A stretch of DNA of 64,000 nucleotides from Microcoleus sp. bin48.metabat.b7b8b9.023 (lineage in GTDB: Bacteria > Cyanobacteriota > Cyanobacteriia > Cyanobacteriales > Microcoleaceae), in the NCBI RefSeq assembly GCF_013299185.1, contig NZ_JAAFKG010000022.1:39103-103102 (forward strand), given 5' to 3'. Every line of letters starts with the position of its first letter. The first letter of the stretch is position 1. Positions 35,650-44,621 of the stretch are shown in pieces. The notes under the pieces are model-generated. The model ran no database searches and was not told the DNA's origin. It saw only the letters and a list, made by a program, of their open reading frames with translations. The position numbers and the translations under genes were made by a program.

Positions 35650-36849
35650 TTAAGCTTCGTCTAAAGCTGCAACACCAGGCAATTCCTTACCTTCTAGCAG
35701 TTCCAAGCTAGCACCACCACCAGTAGAAATGTGGCTCATTTCTGGCCCAAGATTCAACTGTTCTACAGCCGCCACCGAGTCACCGCCACCGATAATCGTG
35801 GTAGTACCAGTCTTAGTAATTCCAGCCAAAGAATGAGCAATTCCTTCAGTTCCCGCAGCAAACTTTTCCATCTCAAACACGCCCATCGGCCCGTTCCAGA
35901 TTACCGTTTTGCAATCGGCCAAAGCATCTTGGAAAGTTTTCACAGAATCCGGGCCGATGTCCAAACCCATCCAACCGTCGGGAATGCTCTCAACGGAGAC
36001 AGTTTGAGTGTTCGCGTCAGCAGCAAATTTGTCAGCAACTACCACATCAGTAGGCAACAGGAAAGTAACTCCCCGTTCCTTTGCCTTAGCTTCCAAAGAC
36101 TTAGCTAGTTCGAGCTTGTCATCTTCCACCAAAGACTTGCCAACGTTCAAACCGCGAGCTTTGTAGAACGTGAACACCATGCCGCCACCCAGCAGCAATT
36201 TGTCGCACTTTTCGAGCAGTTTTTCGATGACTCCAATCTTGCTGGAAACCTTAGAACCACCGATGATAGCAGCTAAGGGACGTTGCGGATTGTCGATCGC
36301 ACTACCGAGATATTGCAATTCCTTCTCCATCAAAAACCCAGCCACCGAAGGACTCAGATACTTAGTCACACCCTCAGTCGAAGCGTGAGCCCGGTGAGCC
36401 GTACCAAAAGCATCATTCACATACAAATCAGCAACAGAAGCTAACTTCTTGGCAAATTCTGGGTCATTTGCTTCTTCTTCAGGGTAGAAGCGGACATTTT
36501 CCAGCAACACCACATCGCCATCAGCCATCGCCGCCACAGTAGCAGCTACTTCATCCCCAATGCAGTCATTAGTCTTTTTGACTTCCTTCCCCAACAATTC
36601 CGACAACCGTTTAGCAACCGGAGTCAAGCGCAACTTCTCCGTCACACCCTTGGGACGCCCGAAGTGACTGCACAAAATGACCTTAGCGCCCTTCGACGCT
36701 AAATCCTGAATAGTCGGCAGAGCAGCCCGGATGCGAGTATCATCGGTGATATTGCCGTTGTCGAGCGGCACGTTAAAGTCCGCACGCACCAATACCCGTT
36801 TGCCCGATAAGTCCGATGCCGATAAATTTGCTACAGTTTTTTTTGTCAC
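35650..36849 (-). CDS. pgk: Phosphoglycerate kinase
   Basis: Interconverts 1,3-bisphosphoglycerate and 3-phosphoglycerate with ATP, in glycolysis and the Calvin cycle. 399 residues, the normal length. Seen motifs: [20 protein letters not shown] (substrate side), [20 protein letters not shown] in the hinge, [13 protein letters not shown], and the nucleotide loop [13 protein letters not shown] near the C-terminus. It diverges from the universal stress gene at 37035. Confidence 0.98.
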   Translation of the reverse strand: MTKKTVANLSASDLSGKRVLVRADFNVPLDNGNITDDTRIRAALPTIQDLASKGAKVILCSHFGRPKGVTEKLRLTPVAKRLSELLGKEVKKTNDCIGDEVAATVAAMADGDVVLLENVRFYPEEEANDPEFAKKLASVADLYVNDAFGTAHRAHASTEGVTKYLSPSVAGFLMEKELQYLGSAIDNPQRPLAAIIGGSKVSSKIGVIEKLLEKCDKLLLGGGMVFTFYKARGLNVGKSLVEDDKLELAKSLEAKAKERGVTFLLPTDVVVADKFAADANTQTVSVESIPDGWMGLDIGPDSVKTFQDALADCKTVIWNGPMGVFEMEKFAAGTEGIAHSLAGITKTGTTTIIGGGDSVAAVEQLNLGPEMSHISTGGGASLELLEGKELPGVAALDEA

Positions 36850-37034
36850 AGGATTAACCTCCTAATATTTGTGTTTTTGTCTAATTCCGTTGAAATGGCG
36901 GCACTCGTCACTTGCACTTGGGGCCTCGGGCGCATTCAACCGCGCCCGTACAAAAAACGGAAGATGAAACAAACGGCACTGATTTGGCTCAACGTAAACA
37001 TTTTATCGGAGTCCGTGTCCGGGAAATGCGAACT

Positions 37035-37448
37035 ATGTTCAAGACTGTCTTATTTCCTGTAGATCAAAGCCGAGAAGCCCGCGAAGCCGCGGAAAAGGTT
37101 GTCAATATTGTGAAAACCTATGCTTCTCGTTTAATTATTCTGTCGGTAGTCGAACCCCCCGCCGAGGAGGGTGCCGCCCCACCGTCAGAGGTGATGAGCT
37201 CTCCCGAAGCAGTCGCCAAACTGCTGTCTGAGGCCCAATCGATGTTTTCCCAGCAGGGAATCGAAGCTGAAATCATCGAACGAGAAGGCAAACCTGCTTT
37301 CACTATTTGTGATGTGGCTGACGAAGTTGGGGCTGATTTGATTGTGATGGGCTGTCGGGGGATGGGTTTAACTGATGATGGGGCGTCTGACAGCGTTACC
37401 AGTCGGGTGATCAATCTGTCTCCTTGTGCAGTTTTGATTGTGCCTTAG
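37035..37448 (+). CDS. Universal stress protein (UspA family)
   Basis: A 137-residue single-domain USP: FKTVLFPVDQSREAREAAEK at the start, then LIVMGCRGMGLTDDGASDSV with the GxxG-x9-G(S/T) type nucleotide loop, and CAVLIVP at the end. ATG 37035 fits the family start; the open frame upstream to 36912 has no family sequence. The ATP-binding loop is somewhat altered (GASDSVTSRVI). Probably a stress-responsive nucleotide-binding protein. Confidence 0.88.
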   Translation: MFKTVLFPVDQSREAREAAEKVVNIVKTYASRLIILSVVEPPAEEGAAPPSEVMSSPEAVAKLLSEAQSMFSQQGIEAEIIEREGKPAFTICDVADEVGADLIVMGCRGMGLTDDGASDSVTSRVINLSPCAVLIVP

Positions 37449-37513
37449 TTGACAGTTGACAGTTGACAGTTGACAGTTGACAGTTTGGGCGGTGCCAAGA
37501 GTCCCCGCCCTCT
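37448..37513. repeat. CAGTTGA heptamers plus GGGCGGTGCC repeat
   Basis: A run of GTTGACA heptamers is followed by GGGCGGTGCCAAGAGTCCCC(GCCC), related to the repeats embedded in coding DNA at 62079 and 63616. Confidence 0.7.
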
Positions 37514-37555
37514 TAGTTGACACGAAAGCAGTTGACAACTAACAACTGACAACGA

Positions 37556-37674
37556 GAGCATCTCAGTTTTGATTTTGTAGTGCGAGCGTCCCCCCTCGCT
37601 TGCTGTTAAAACCAAGCGAGCGGGGACGCTCGCACTACAACAAAAAAATGCTTTTTGCAAAAATTGAGATGCTC
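37556..37674. mobile_element. MITE-like fold-back with GAGCATCTCA ends
   Basis: Ends GAGCATCTCA and TGAGATGCTC are exact inverted repeats. Inside, TTGTAGTGCGAGCGTCCC pairs with GGGACGCTCGCACTACAA. About 119 bp, non-coding. Confidence 0.75.
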
Positions 37675-37732
37675 CCCGAACAACTGACAACGAACAACTG
37701 ACAACTGACTAATAACTAATAACTAATAACTA

Positions 37733-38590
37733 ATGAAAATTCACTGGTATCCCGGTCACATTGCCAAAGCTGAACGGGCATTAAAAGAACAGCTAAAGCG
37801 GGTAGATGTGGTGCTCGAAGTCCGAGATGCCCGCATTCCGCTAGCGACTTACCACCCCCAAATGCCTACCTGGGTGGGCGGTAAGGCGCGAGTGTTGGTC
37901 ATCAACCGCATGGACATGATTACGCCTAGAACCCTCGATGCGTGGGAAACCTGGTTTGAATCTCAGGGGGAAACTGCCTATTTTACTAACGCCGAGCACG
38001 GTCAAGGAGTACACGATGTTTCCGATGCTGTCCAGGAGGCTGGGGTGCAGCTAAATAAGCGTAGATTCGATCGAGGAATGCTACCCCGTCCAGTCCGCGC
38101 CGTAGTGATGGGCTTTCCCAATGTCGGCAAATCTGCTTTAATTAATCGCCTGTTAGGGCGCAGAGTGGTAGACAGTGCCCGCAGAGCTGGAGTAACTAAA
38201 TCGCTCCGATGGATTCGCATTTCTGACGAAATTGAGTTACTAGACGCCCCCGGAGTCATCCCCACCCGGATTAACAATCAAGAAAATGCCATAAAATTAG
38301 CTATTTGCGAAGATATTGGCGAAGCAGCTTACGACAATCAGGTAGTAGCCGCAGCTATGGTAGATTTGCTCCTCGGGCTGGAGGCGGCTGATGACACATT
38401 GATATCAGTATCTGGTTTCAAATCTCGGTATAAATTAGATATAGGATCTAGCAATGGTGAAGATTATTTGCACGAAGTAGCAAAAGACAGGTATAAAGGA
38501 GATGTGGAACGAACAGCGCGGCAGATGTTAAACGATTTTAGAACTGGTGTGTTGGGTCAGCTTACTTTGGAGTTGCCGCCAGCTTTATAA
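37733..38590 (+). CDS. rbgA: Ribosome biogenesis GTPase YlqF/RbgA
   Basis: Circularly permuted GTPase that helps late assembly of the 50S subunit. The order G4-G5-G1-G3 is visible: VLVINRMDM (G4), FTNAEHGQG (G5), GFPNVGKSALINRLLGRR (G1, about residues 127-140), then LLDAPGVIPT (G3, DxPG). N-terminus HWYPGHIAKAERAL is family-typical. 285 residues, normal length; the C-terminal helical RNA-binding part is present. Confidence 0.95.
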   Translation: MKIHWYPGHIAKAERALKEQLKRVDVVLEVRDARIPLATYHPQMPTWVGGKARVLVINRMDMITPRTLDAWETWFESQGETAYFTNAEHGQGVHDVSDAVQEAGVQLNKRRFDRGMLPRPVRAVVMGFPNVGKSALINRLLGRRVVDSARRAGVTKSLRWIRISDEIELLDAPGVIPTRINNQENAIKLAICEDIGEAAYDNQVVAAAMVDLLLGLEAADDTLISVSGFKSRYKLDIGSSNGEDYLHEVAKDRYKGDVERTARQMLNDFRTGVLGQLTLELPPAL

Positions 38591-38662
38591 GACTTGTAGG
38601 AGATTTGATCTGATGAATTCAAGTCTTATCCAAGCCTTGAAAATTCAACAGCGGTGCTGTCT

Positions 38663-40276
38663 ATGAATGAACTGAATCTGGAACTTCAAATTAATGGAAT
38701 CATCGAAAAAACCGTGCCTGTCGAAGGCGAGCAATTTATTATCGGTAGGTTGCTAGAATGCGATTTGCAACTGCCTTTTTCTGACATTTCCAGGCACCAC
38801 ACCCGCTTGTTTAAAATAGCTTCAGGGGAGTGGCTAGTTGAGGATATGGGCAGTACCAACGGGACGCTACTAAACAACAGTCCCCTCAACCAACCTCACT
38901 TAGTCAATCAGGGCGATGTGATTTATCTGGGACACCGGATTAATTTGATTGTCGTTTTGCCCGATCGCTCTGACCCCCAACTTCCCGAAATCGGCACCAT
39001 GCCCGAAGGAGTGACTATCCTCGGCAAAGCTAAAGAACTACAAAAACAGTGGATAGAACCCGACACAAAACTCGAAAAAAACTACGAACAAGCTATCTCG
39101 CGTTTAAAATACTTAGTCGATATTGCGAAGTATTTGAACACCGCTGAATCCATCGAAGCAATTTTCGATCAAGTCCAGCAAATTGTGTTCCGCGATATCA
39201 AAAACATCGAACGTTTGGCACTATTAATAGACTTCCAAAATAACGGCGAACTGGAAGTAGTGAAAACCGCCGCCAGACCCACTGCAAAAAATAAATATAT
39301 CCCCGCTGACGGCAGTTGGATCGGCCGCACTATTTGCCGCAAAGTATTGGACGAACAAGTTGCTCTCAAAACTGCCGACGCTCAGTTTGACGAACAGTTT
39401 GACGACAATATGAGCATGATCGATAAAGGAATTCGCACGGCGATAGCTGTTCCTCTCTGGGATGAAAATACAGTTTTTGGAGTGCTTTACGGCGACGCTC
39501 AACTGACTTCTAGAGAGTGGTATCTGGGCGGAGATGAAGACTTGAGCTTTTTTTCGGCTTTAGGAAATATTGTCGCTTCTAGCGTGCAGCGCTGGCTGCT
39601 GACACAAAAACTCCGCACCCAAGAAACTATGCGGCAAAGATTGGAACGCTATCACTCTCCGGCTGTGGTGCAGCATTTAATGAATACGGGGACTTTAATT
39701 GACCACCGCCTGCCCCCTGTGGAACGCGAAATCAGTATTTTATTTGCAGATATTGTAGGCTTTACTGCGATGTCAGAACGCTTGAGTCCCCCTCAAATTG
39801 CCCGGTTGCTGAACAATTTTTTTGAGGAAATGCTCCAAGAAGTTTTTGGGGAAGGAGGAACTTTAGATAAGTTTATTGGAGATTGTATTATGGCATTTTT
39901 TGGAGCGCCAGAACCTCAACCGGATCATGCCGATCGCGCTGTGGCGGCAGCTTTGGGAATGCTCAACCGTCTTGACGAACTCAATGCAAATAAGAGTTTG
40001 GGCGAACCGCTGCAATTGCGGATTTCTATTAACAGCGGCAAGGCAATAATTGGTGATGTCGGCAGTTCTAAAAGAGTTGATTATACTGTGTTGGGTTCGA
40101 CTATTAATCTGGCTGCTCGGATGGAGGGAATTTGTCAGCCTGGGGAATGCGTGGTGAGCGAAGCTACTTACACGTTGCTGCGATTGCCCCAAAGTTTTGA
40201 GCCGATGGGAGATTTCCGGTTTAAAGGAATTGACAGACCGATCGTGGTTTATAGTACCAACCGAAATCTAAGGTAA
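38663..40276 (+). CDS. FHA-GAF-class III adenylate cyclase
   Basis: A 537-residue signalling enzyme. FHA domain (about 20-95: FIIGRLLECDLQLPFSDISR with H-H-T-R, and GSTNGTLLNN), a GAF domain (about 150-310), and a class III nucleotidyl cyclase domain (about 350-530). The cyclase shows SILFADIVGFTAMSE (metal Asp), LDKFIGDCIMAFFG with the purine-selecting Lys and second metal Asp, and YTVLGSTINLAARMEG. Lys with Thr at the specificity positions indicates adenylate rather than guanylate cyclase. Phosphopeptide binding by FHA suggests control by a Ser/Thr kinase; whether the kinase at 27775 is involved is unknown. ATG 38663 is preferred over a GTG at 38654. Confidence 0.93.
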   Translation: MNELNLELQINGIIEKTVPVEGEQFIIGRLLECDLQLPFSDISRHHTRLFKIASGEWLVEDMGSTNGTLLNNSPLNQPHLVNQGDVIYLGHRINLIVVLPDRSDPQLPEIGTMPEGVTILGKAKELQKQWIEPDTKLEKNYEQAISRLKYLVDIAKYLNTAESIEAIFDQVQQIVFRDIKNIERLALLIDFQNNGELEVVKTAARPTAKNKYIPADGSWIGRTICRKVLDEQVALKTADAQFDEQFDDNMSMIDKGIRTAIAVPLWDENTVFGVLYGDAQLTSREWYLGGDEDLSFFSALGNIVASSVQRWLLTQKLRTQETMRQRLERYHSPAVVQHLMNTGTLIDHRLPPVEREISILFADIVGFTAMSERLSPPQIARLLNNFFEEMLQEVFGEGGTLDKFIGDCIMAFFGAPEPQPDHADRAVAAALGMLNRLDELNANKSLGEPLQLRISINSGKAIIGDVGSSKRVDYTVLGSTINLAARMEGICQPGECVVSEATYTLLRLPQSFEPMGDFRFKGIDRPIVVYSTNRNLR

Positions 40277-40428
40277 TGGGGCATGGGGCATGGGGCATGG
40301 GGCATGGGGCATGGGTCATATTGATTTGGACTAACGGAGGACATTCCAAAAGCCGTTTCCCTACCCCAAAATAATCGTCATGCTTGCAAGAGATGTAACT
40401 ACCGCCCACTTAATTGTAGGGAAACGGC
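40277..40428. repeat. GGGGCAT tandem repeat and 77-bp fold-back
   Basis: A run of GGGGCAT units (about 40277-40316) is followed by a fold-back with perfect 13-bp ends GCCGTTTCCCTAC (40352) and GTAGGGAAACGGC (40416-40428). Non-coding. Confidence 0.7.
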
Positions 40429-40501
40429 ACTGCCGCGTCCTGACTCTGGATAATATTAATTCCGGTGTTACCGGATTTGATATGAAGTCATCATAAAACT
40501 T

Positions 40502-41323
40502 TTATAACTGATCGGGAATGGTATTAAATAGGGAGTTTTTGACGCTGAGGATTTGAACTTCATCTCCTATGTGTACTATTTTTCCGGCTGCTTGAAGTGG
40601 CACTCGCGTGTTAACGAGCAGCCGACTAAAGTGATTGAAATGCCCTTTTTTTTGCAATTCAGGCATGATTTCATTCTGCTTGGCTGTTAGCATAGTTTTC
40701 AAGTTTGGATAAGCTTCTTTAGTAACAGAATTTCGGTGAGATTGCAGACAGGGCTGACGGGGATTGATACCTTCAAATATTACTGGGCCTATTTTAAACC
40801 TGACAACTTCATCGGCTGCTCCGAAAAGTCGATCTTCCCAAAAAGCCGGGACATCTCCTATTTCAATATTAGCTCGCAAGCGATGTCGCATTTCGTTAAC
40901 GCAAACTCTCGGAAACCAAGATGCTACTTCGGCTATTGTTGCGGTACTGATAATGCTTGGCCCGGGTGCTGCGGTATCATCGGGAAAGCCTGTGAGCAAA
41001 TTTTCAATTAACTTGACGGGGAAACCGAAGTAGTTGCTCAACCAAGATTCTATTGCGGGGCGTTCTCTATCTACATGAAAAAATATTTCTTGTTCGGTGT
41101 CTTGAATTTTCAGACCGGCGATTCTCTTTTTTATGTCAAATGATAGGCGCAGAAAATGTACTCCGCTGTTGCGCTTAGCGTTAACAAATTCTCCTGCTCG
41201 ATCGCAGATGGCAAAAGAGCGATCGCCTGCTAGAGCTCCGCTGGCAAGAATATTAGCTTGACTGACAGCTATGCCGTCAAGGGACTTGACCGGATAGATA
41301 TGAATGCTGGCGACGTAAGACAT
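40502..41323 (-). CDS. MOSC domain protein (YcbX-like)
   Basis: A 273-residue protein: MOSC N-terminal beta-barrel (SYVASIHIYPVKSLDGIAVS, GDRSFAICD) followed by the MOSC domain (FWEDRLFGAADEVVRFKIG) with the sulfur-carrying Cys in INPRQPC. MOSC proteins handle molybdenum-cofactor-bound sulfur or act in reduction of N-hydroxylated compounds. Here the Cys is present, so it is likely functional. The substrate is not predictable from sequence. Confidence 0.88.
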   Translation of the reverse strand: MSYVASIHIYPVKSLDGIAVSQANILASGALAGDRSFAICDRAGEFVNAKRNSGVHFLRLSFDIKKRIAGLKIQDTEQEIFFHVDRERPAIESWLSNYFGFPVKLIENLLTGFPDDTAAPGPSIISTATIAEVASWFPRVCVNEMRHRLRANIEIGDVPAFWEDRLFGAADEVVRFKIGPVIFEGINPRQPCLQSHRNSVTKEAYPNLKTMLTAKQNEIMPELQKKGHFNHFSRLLVNTRVPLQAAGKIVHIGDEVQILSVKNSLFNTIPDQL

Positions 41324-41539
41324 TGTGATTCATTGATAAATAATTGTTGTTTTAGATACACTATAGCATCCTCCGCAGGCAGAATGATGACCGCAGTTAA
41401 TTCCATGAAATTACAAGGGGCGATTTTTTTATTAGTTTATATTTAGCAGGTACTTGTAAAGAAAAAGTAAAGAAATTTTGCTGGGCTGATGGCAAATATT
41501 ATACTAATAAATATAAAACAATTAACCGAGTTGCAAGCA

Positions 41540-42253
41540 ATGACCGACTCAAAAGAAATAGGTAAGATGTCGAGGCGGAGTGCGATCTGGATGTCAAGTG
41601 CAGGGGCGCTGGTGGCAACCATGGCCCCAGGGCTGTTCAAAACTGAACCGGCCTATGCAGAAGGAGTAGTCTCAAACATCACTCCTGACGCCGCACTCAA
41701 GAAATTGATGAACGGGAATCAGCGGTATATTGACCAAAAACGGACATTTCCCGACCAAAGCCGATCGCGAATTGCGGCAGTAGCAAAGGGTCAACATCCG
41801 TTTGCAACCATCCTTGCTTGTTCTGATTCGCGGGTGGCTCCGGAAATTATTTTCGATCGAGGATTGGGGGATTTATTTGATATCCGAGTAGCGGGAAATT
41901 TTCTCGACGATGTGGTTCTCGGCAATATTGAATATGCCACACTAGAATTAGGGGTGCCGCTATTAGTAATTCTGGGTCACGAACGCTGCGGTGCTGTGAA
42001 AGCGGCTTTAGATGGCAAACCGGTTCCGGGTCACATTAGCACTTTGGTGGAGGCGATTAAACCAGCCGTTGATGCTACAAAAGATCAATTGGGCGATGCC
42101 TGGGATAATGCAGTCAGAGCCAATGTAAAAATGAACGTCAATAAGTTAAAATCCTTGTCACCTCTTTTAGCTGAAGCAGTCAAAGCTGGCAAGCTGAAAG
42201 TTGTTGGGGGGCGCTACGATTTGGACAGCGGCAAAGTAGAGATAATTGCTTGA
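41540..42253 (+). CDS. Beta-carbonic anhydrase with Tat-type export signal
   Basis: Catalyses CO2/bicarbonate interconversion. The zinc ligands C94, H147 and C150 are visible (ILACSDSRVAPE, ILGHERCGAV), with D96 and R98 as the catalytic dyad. The N-terminus has the twin-arginine pattern MSRRSAIWMSSAGALVATMA and a likely cleavage at AYAEG (about residue 41), so it should be exported folded to the periplasm. Start 41540 is favoured, though an ATG at 41489 is also in frame. Periplasmic beta-CAs aid carbon supply or recapture CO2 leakage. Confidence 0.88.
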   Translation: MTDSKEIGKMSRRSAIWMSSAGALVATMAPGLFKTEPAYAEGVVSNITPDAALKKLMNGNQRYIDQKRTFPDQSRSRIAAVAKGQHPFATILACSDSRVAPEIIFDRGLGDLFDIRVAGNFLDDVVLGNIEYATLELGVPLLVILGHERCGAVKAALDGKPVPGHISTLVEAIKPAVDATKDQLGDAWDNAVRANVKMNVNKLKSLSPLLAEAVKAGKLKVVGGRYDLDSGKVEIIA

Positions 42254-42288
42254 TTTTGGTGGTGGCATCTTACATTTTTTACTATTTT

Positions 42289-42365
42289 TATGAATAGGCA
42301 TCTTGCCTGTTCCACACAGAGGGAACTTGAGTATTTTTATGAACAGGCAAGATGCCTGTTCCACA
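42289..42365. repeat. AACAGGCAAGATGCCTGTTCCAC repeat pair
   Basis: Two near-copies of a short fold-back (AGGCATCTTGCCTGTTCCAC and AGGCAAGATGCCTGTTCCAC) after the carbonic anhydrase gene. A relative with GGCCGGACAGCC occurs inside the element at 52758-52891. Confidence 0.75.
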
Positions 42366-42434
42366 AACAAGAAATTTGATTGTGGGGAGTAGGGGGTTGG
42401 GCATCATGCTCGCCCATAAAATCCACAATCTCAG

Positions 42435-43622
42435 TTACATCAAGCCCATTTCTTGCAGTCCGCGGCGCAGGCGTTCTGCTTCAAAGGGACGGCGCTGTTC
42501 GTGAAGGGCGATCGCTCTTTTGAATTCTGCTAAACTTTCGGGCATTTTGCCAATTTTCAGCAGCGCTACTGCCAAGTTTTGATGGGCTTCGGCGTGTTCG
42601 GGATCGATTTTGATGGCTTGTCGGTAATAGGCGATCGCATCTACCAAATTTCCGGTTGCTTTTAGCGTCAGTCCTAAATTGTAGTGACCTGGTGCAAAAT
42701 TGGGATCTATTTTTAAAGCTGCTTTGTAAGCTTTTTCTGCTGCTTGCAAATCTCCTTCATCTTTGAGCAAATTGCCCAAATTATTGTAAGCACCTAATTT
42801 GAGCGCCGGGAAAACATCTGTATTAATTGCTAGTTGATAGTGTTCTTTGGCTTTGGCAAATTGCTGTTGCTGGCGGTAAGCAATGCCTAAATGATAGTTG
42901 AGTTCGTAAATAATAGATTCATCAATTGTCGCCGCAGTCAATCCCCTCGTTAATAAATTAATTCCCCGCCCGATTTGCCCGCTTTCTACGTACAGCGCGC
43001 CTAATTTGCTGCACGCATAAGCGTCGTTTGGATAATAAGCTATATAGCGTTCCATTGCTGCTTGAGCTTTTTGGAATTTGCTTTTTGTGGCGATCGCATC
43101 TTTGTGATAACCAGAGTGCCAAATCGCTACATCGGGGAGAGAAGCTATTTTCCATTCCGGTTCGCGCTGCAAAATCTCAGCCACGCTGTCGTCTACCATG
43201 GCGTGGTAAGGGCGAGAAAAGCGGATTCCGGGGCGATTGCGAAACAAACGCGATACTAGGGAATAGGGTGATTGAGATGCACCGATTTCTTGGCGGATGA
43301 GATTGATTAGCAACAGTCGATCGCTCTTAATTGCCTGCTGGATCTGAGGTACAATCTCCGGTACCAGCACCTCATCGGCATCCAACACCAAAATCCAGTC
43401 GCCCTGGGCGTGCTTCAGAGACTCGTTGCGCGCCGCTGCGAAGTCGTCGCACCATTCAAAGTCATACACCTTCGCCCCGGATTCTCGGGCTATTTCACGG
43501 GTGCGATCGCGCGAACCGGTATCCACTACAACAATTTCGTCAACAACACCCTTCACGCTGTCCAAAGTCCGCGATAGTGTTGCTTCTTCATTCTTGACGA
43601 TCGTGCACAGTGTCAGATTCAT
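42435..43622 (-). CDS. Glycosyltransferase family 2 with TPR repeats
   Basis: A 395-residue fusion. The N-terminal GT2 domain (1-130) has CTIVKNEEATLSRTLDS, VVDTGSRDRTREIA, and the metal-binding DADEVLVPEI; residues DDFAAARN are typical of the SunS/WaaE-like group. Residues 180-385 are tetratricopeptide repeats (AYNNLGNLLKDEGDLQAAEK, APGHYNLGLTLKATGNLVDA, AEAHQNLAVALLKIGKMPES). This combination is common in cyanobacteria and is thought to glycosylate proteins or polysaccharide carriers recognised by the TPRs; the acceptor is unknown. Confidence 0.88.
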   Translation of the reverse strand: MNLTLCTIVKNEEATLSRTLDSVKGVVDEIVVVDTGSRDRTREIARESGAKVYDFEWCDDFAAARNESLKHAQGDWILVLDADEVLVPEIVPQIQQAIKSDRLLLINLIRQEIGASQSPYSLVSRLFRNRPGIRFSRPYHAMVDDSVAEILQREPEWKIASLPDVAIWHSGYHKDAIATKSKFQKAQAAMERYIAYYPNDAYACSKLGALYVESGQIGRGINLLTRGLTAATIDESIIYELNYHLGIAYRQQQQFAKAKEHYQLAINTDVFPALKLGAYNNLGNLLKDEGDLQAAEKAYKAALKIDPNFAPGHYNLGLTLKATGNLVDAIAYYRQAIKIDPEHAEAHQNLAVALLKIGKMPESLAEFKRAIALHEQRRPFEAERLRRGLQEMGLM

Positions 43623-44084
43623 CGGGGGCCAACTTTCCTAATTTGACAAAAATATTGTAATTTTTTTTACCAGTAAAACACAAAAAGTCCCAGAAAAATT
43701 TTTCCTATTGCCCTTCGGCTTTGAGCACAAGCACCTTTCTTCCTTAGAAAAATTTGGTTGTACCAACCGCACCCAACGGTTGGGACGTTCTGAAATTGCA
43801 CTTTATATGAGTAGTCGATTGCTTCTGTCCTAAATAAATAAAGCCTTCTATCCTAGATAATTAAAGGCTTCGTTCTTAGTTGTGCGCTCTACGTTCTGCA
43901 TTCTTAGTTGTGCCTTCTTCAATAACTCTTTTGACATATTAAAGAGCCTGAAATTAGGACGATTTATGAGAAATTCTACCTCTATCGGTTCATCCCTACG
44001 GTAGAGGAAAGGATGGGATATCAGTTGTTATTCTTAGAACATAAGACAAGGCAGACGAAAGTTAAACACTCAGGAGAAAAACAA
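43623..44084. other. Intergenic region without gene
   Basis: 462 bp between divergent genes. It holds a poly-T run near the glycosyltransferase start, two TTCTTAGTTGTGC repeats (43873 and 43901), a TTGACA hexamer at 43931 without a convincing -10 partner, and a hairpin CCTCTATCG / CGGTAGAGG (43979-44007, one mismatch) in the leader of the 44085 gene. No open frame is convincing. Confidence 0.6.
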
Positions 44085-44354
44085 ATGGGAATTATTGCTT
44101 GGATCGTTTTAGGACTGATTGCTGGTGCGATCGCCAAAGCCATTTATCCGGGAACTCAAGGTGGCGGTTTTCTCGCAACAACAGTTTTAGGAATTATCGG
44201 CGCGCTGGTGGGAGGTTATTTAGGCCAAGTCTTTGTGGGGACTAGCGCGGGAGCATCCTTCGGAGCATTAACTCTACCCAGCATAGCTTTTGCAGTCATC
44301 GGCGCGATCGTGGTACTTTTCATCTGGGGATTGCTGACTCAGCGTGCTGCATAA
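44085..44354 (+). CDS. GlsB/YeaQ/YmgE family membrane protein
   Basis: An 89-residue, three-helix Gly-rich membrane protein: MGIIAWIVLGLIAGAIAKAI, PGTQGGGFLATTVLGIIGAL, then AFAVIGAIVVLFIWGLL. This is the transglycosylase-associated / GlsB stress-response family. AGGAGA 9 bp upstream fixes the start at 44085; the frame upstream to 44013 lacks family sequence. Its biochemical role is unclear; it is often stress-induced. Confidence 0.88.
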   Translation: MGIIAWIVLGLIAGAIAKAIYPGTQGGGFLATTVLGIIGALVGGYLGQVFVGTSAGASFGALTLPSIAFAVIGAIVVLFIWGLLTQRAA

Positions 44355-44398
44355 TAAATATTGCCAATTCCCAGTCGATCGACTTATGGGGTATTCAT

Positions 44399-44429
44399 AA
44401 ACCCGGTTTCTTGAGGAAACCGGGTTTTT
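44399..44429 (+). terminator. Terminator after the GlsB-family gene
   Basis: Perfect 12-bp stem AAACCCGGTTTC / GAAACCGGGTTT with a 5-base loop, ending in a T run. Confidence 0.85.
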
Positions 44430-44460
44430 CAGTCAATAACCCTCGCTGCCGCCATAATAA

Positions 44461-44600
44461 GATTGGTTCGTAGTGAGGACTTTAGTCCTCTGACGGATGC
44501 GGACTAAAGTCCTCACTACGAACCTGCCAGAATAAGATTGGTTCGTAGTGAGGACTTTAGTCCTCTGACGGATGCGGACTAAAGTCCTCACTACGAACCT
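44461..44600. repeat. Tandem pair of GGACTTTAGTCC fold-backs
   Basis: A unit of about 71 bp is present twice in a row: GTTCGTAGTGAGGACTTTAG, CTGACGGATGC, then the complementary arm ending TCCTCACTACGAACC. It lies between convergent genes. Confidence 0.85.
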
Positions 44601-44621
44601 GTTGAAACCGCTACGACAAAG

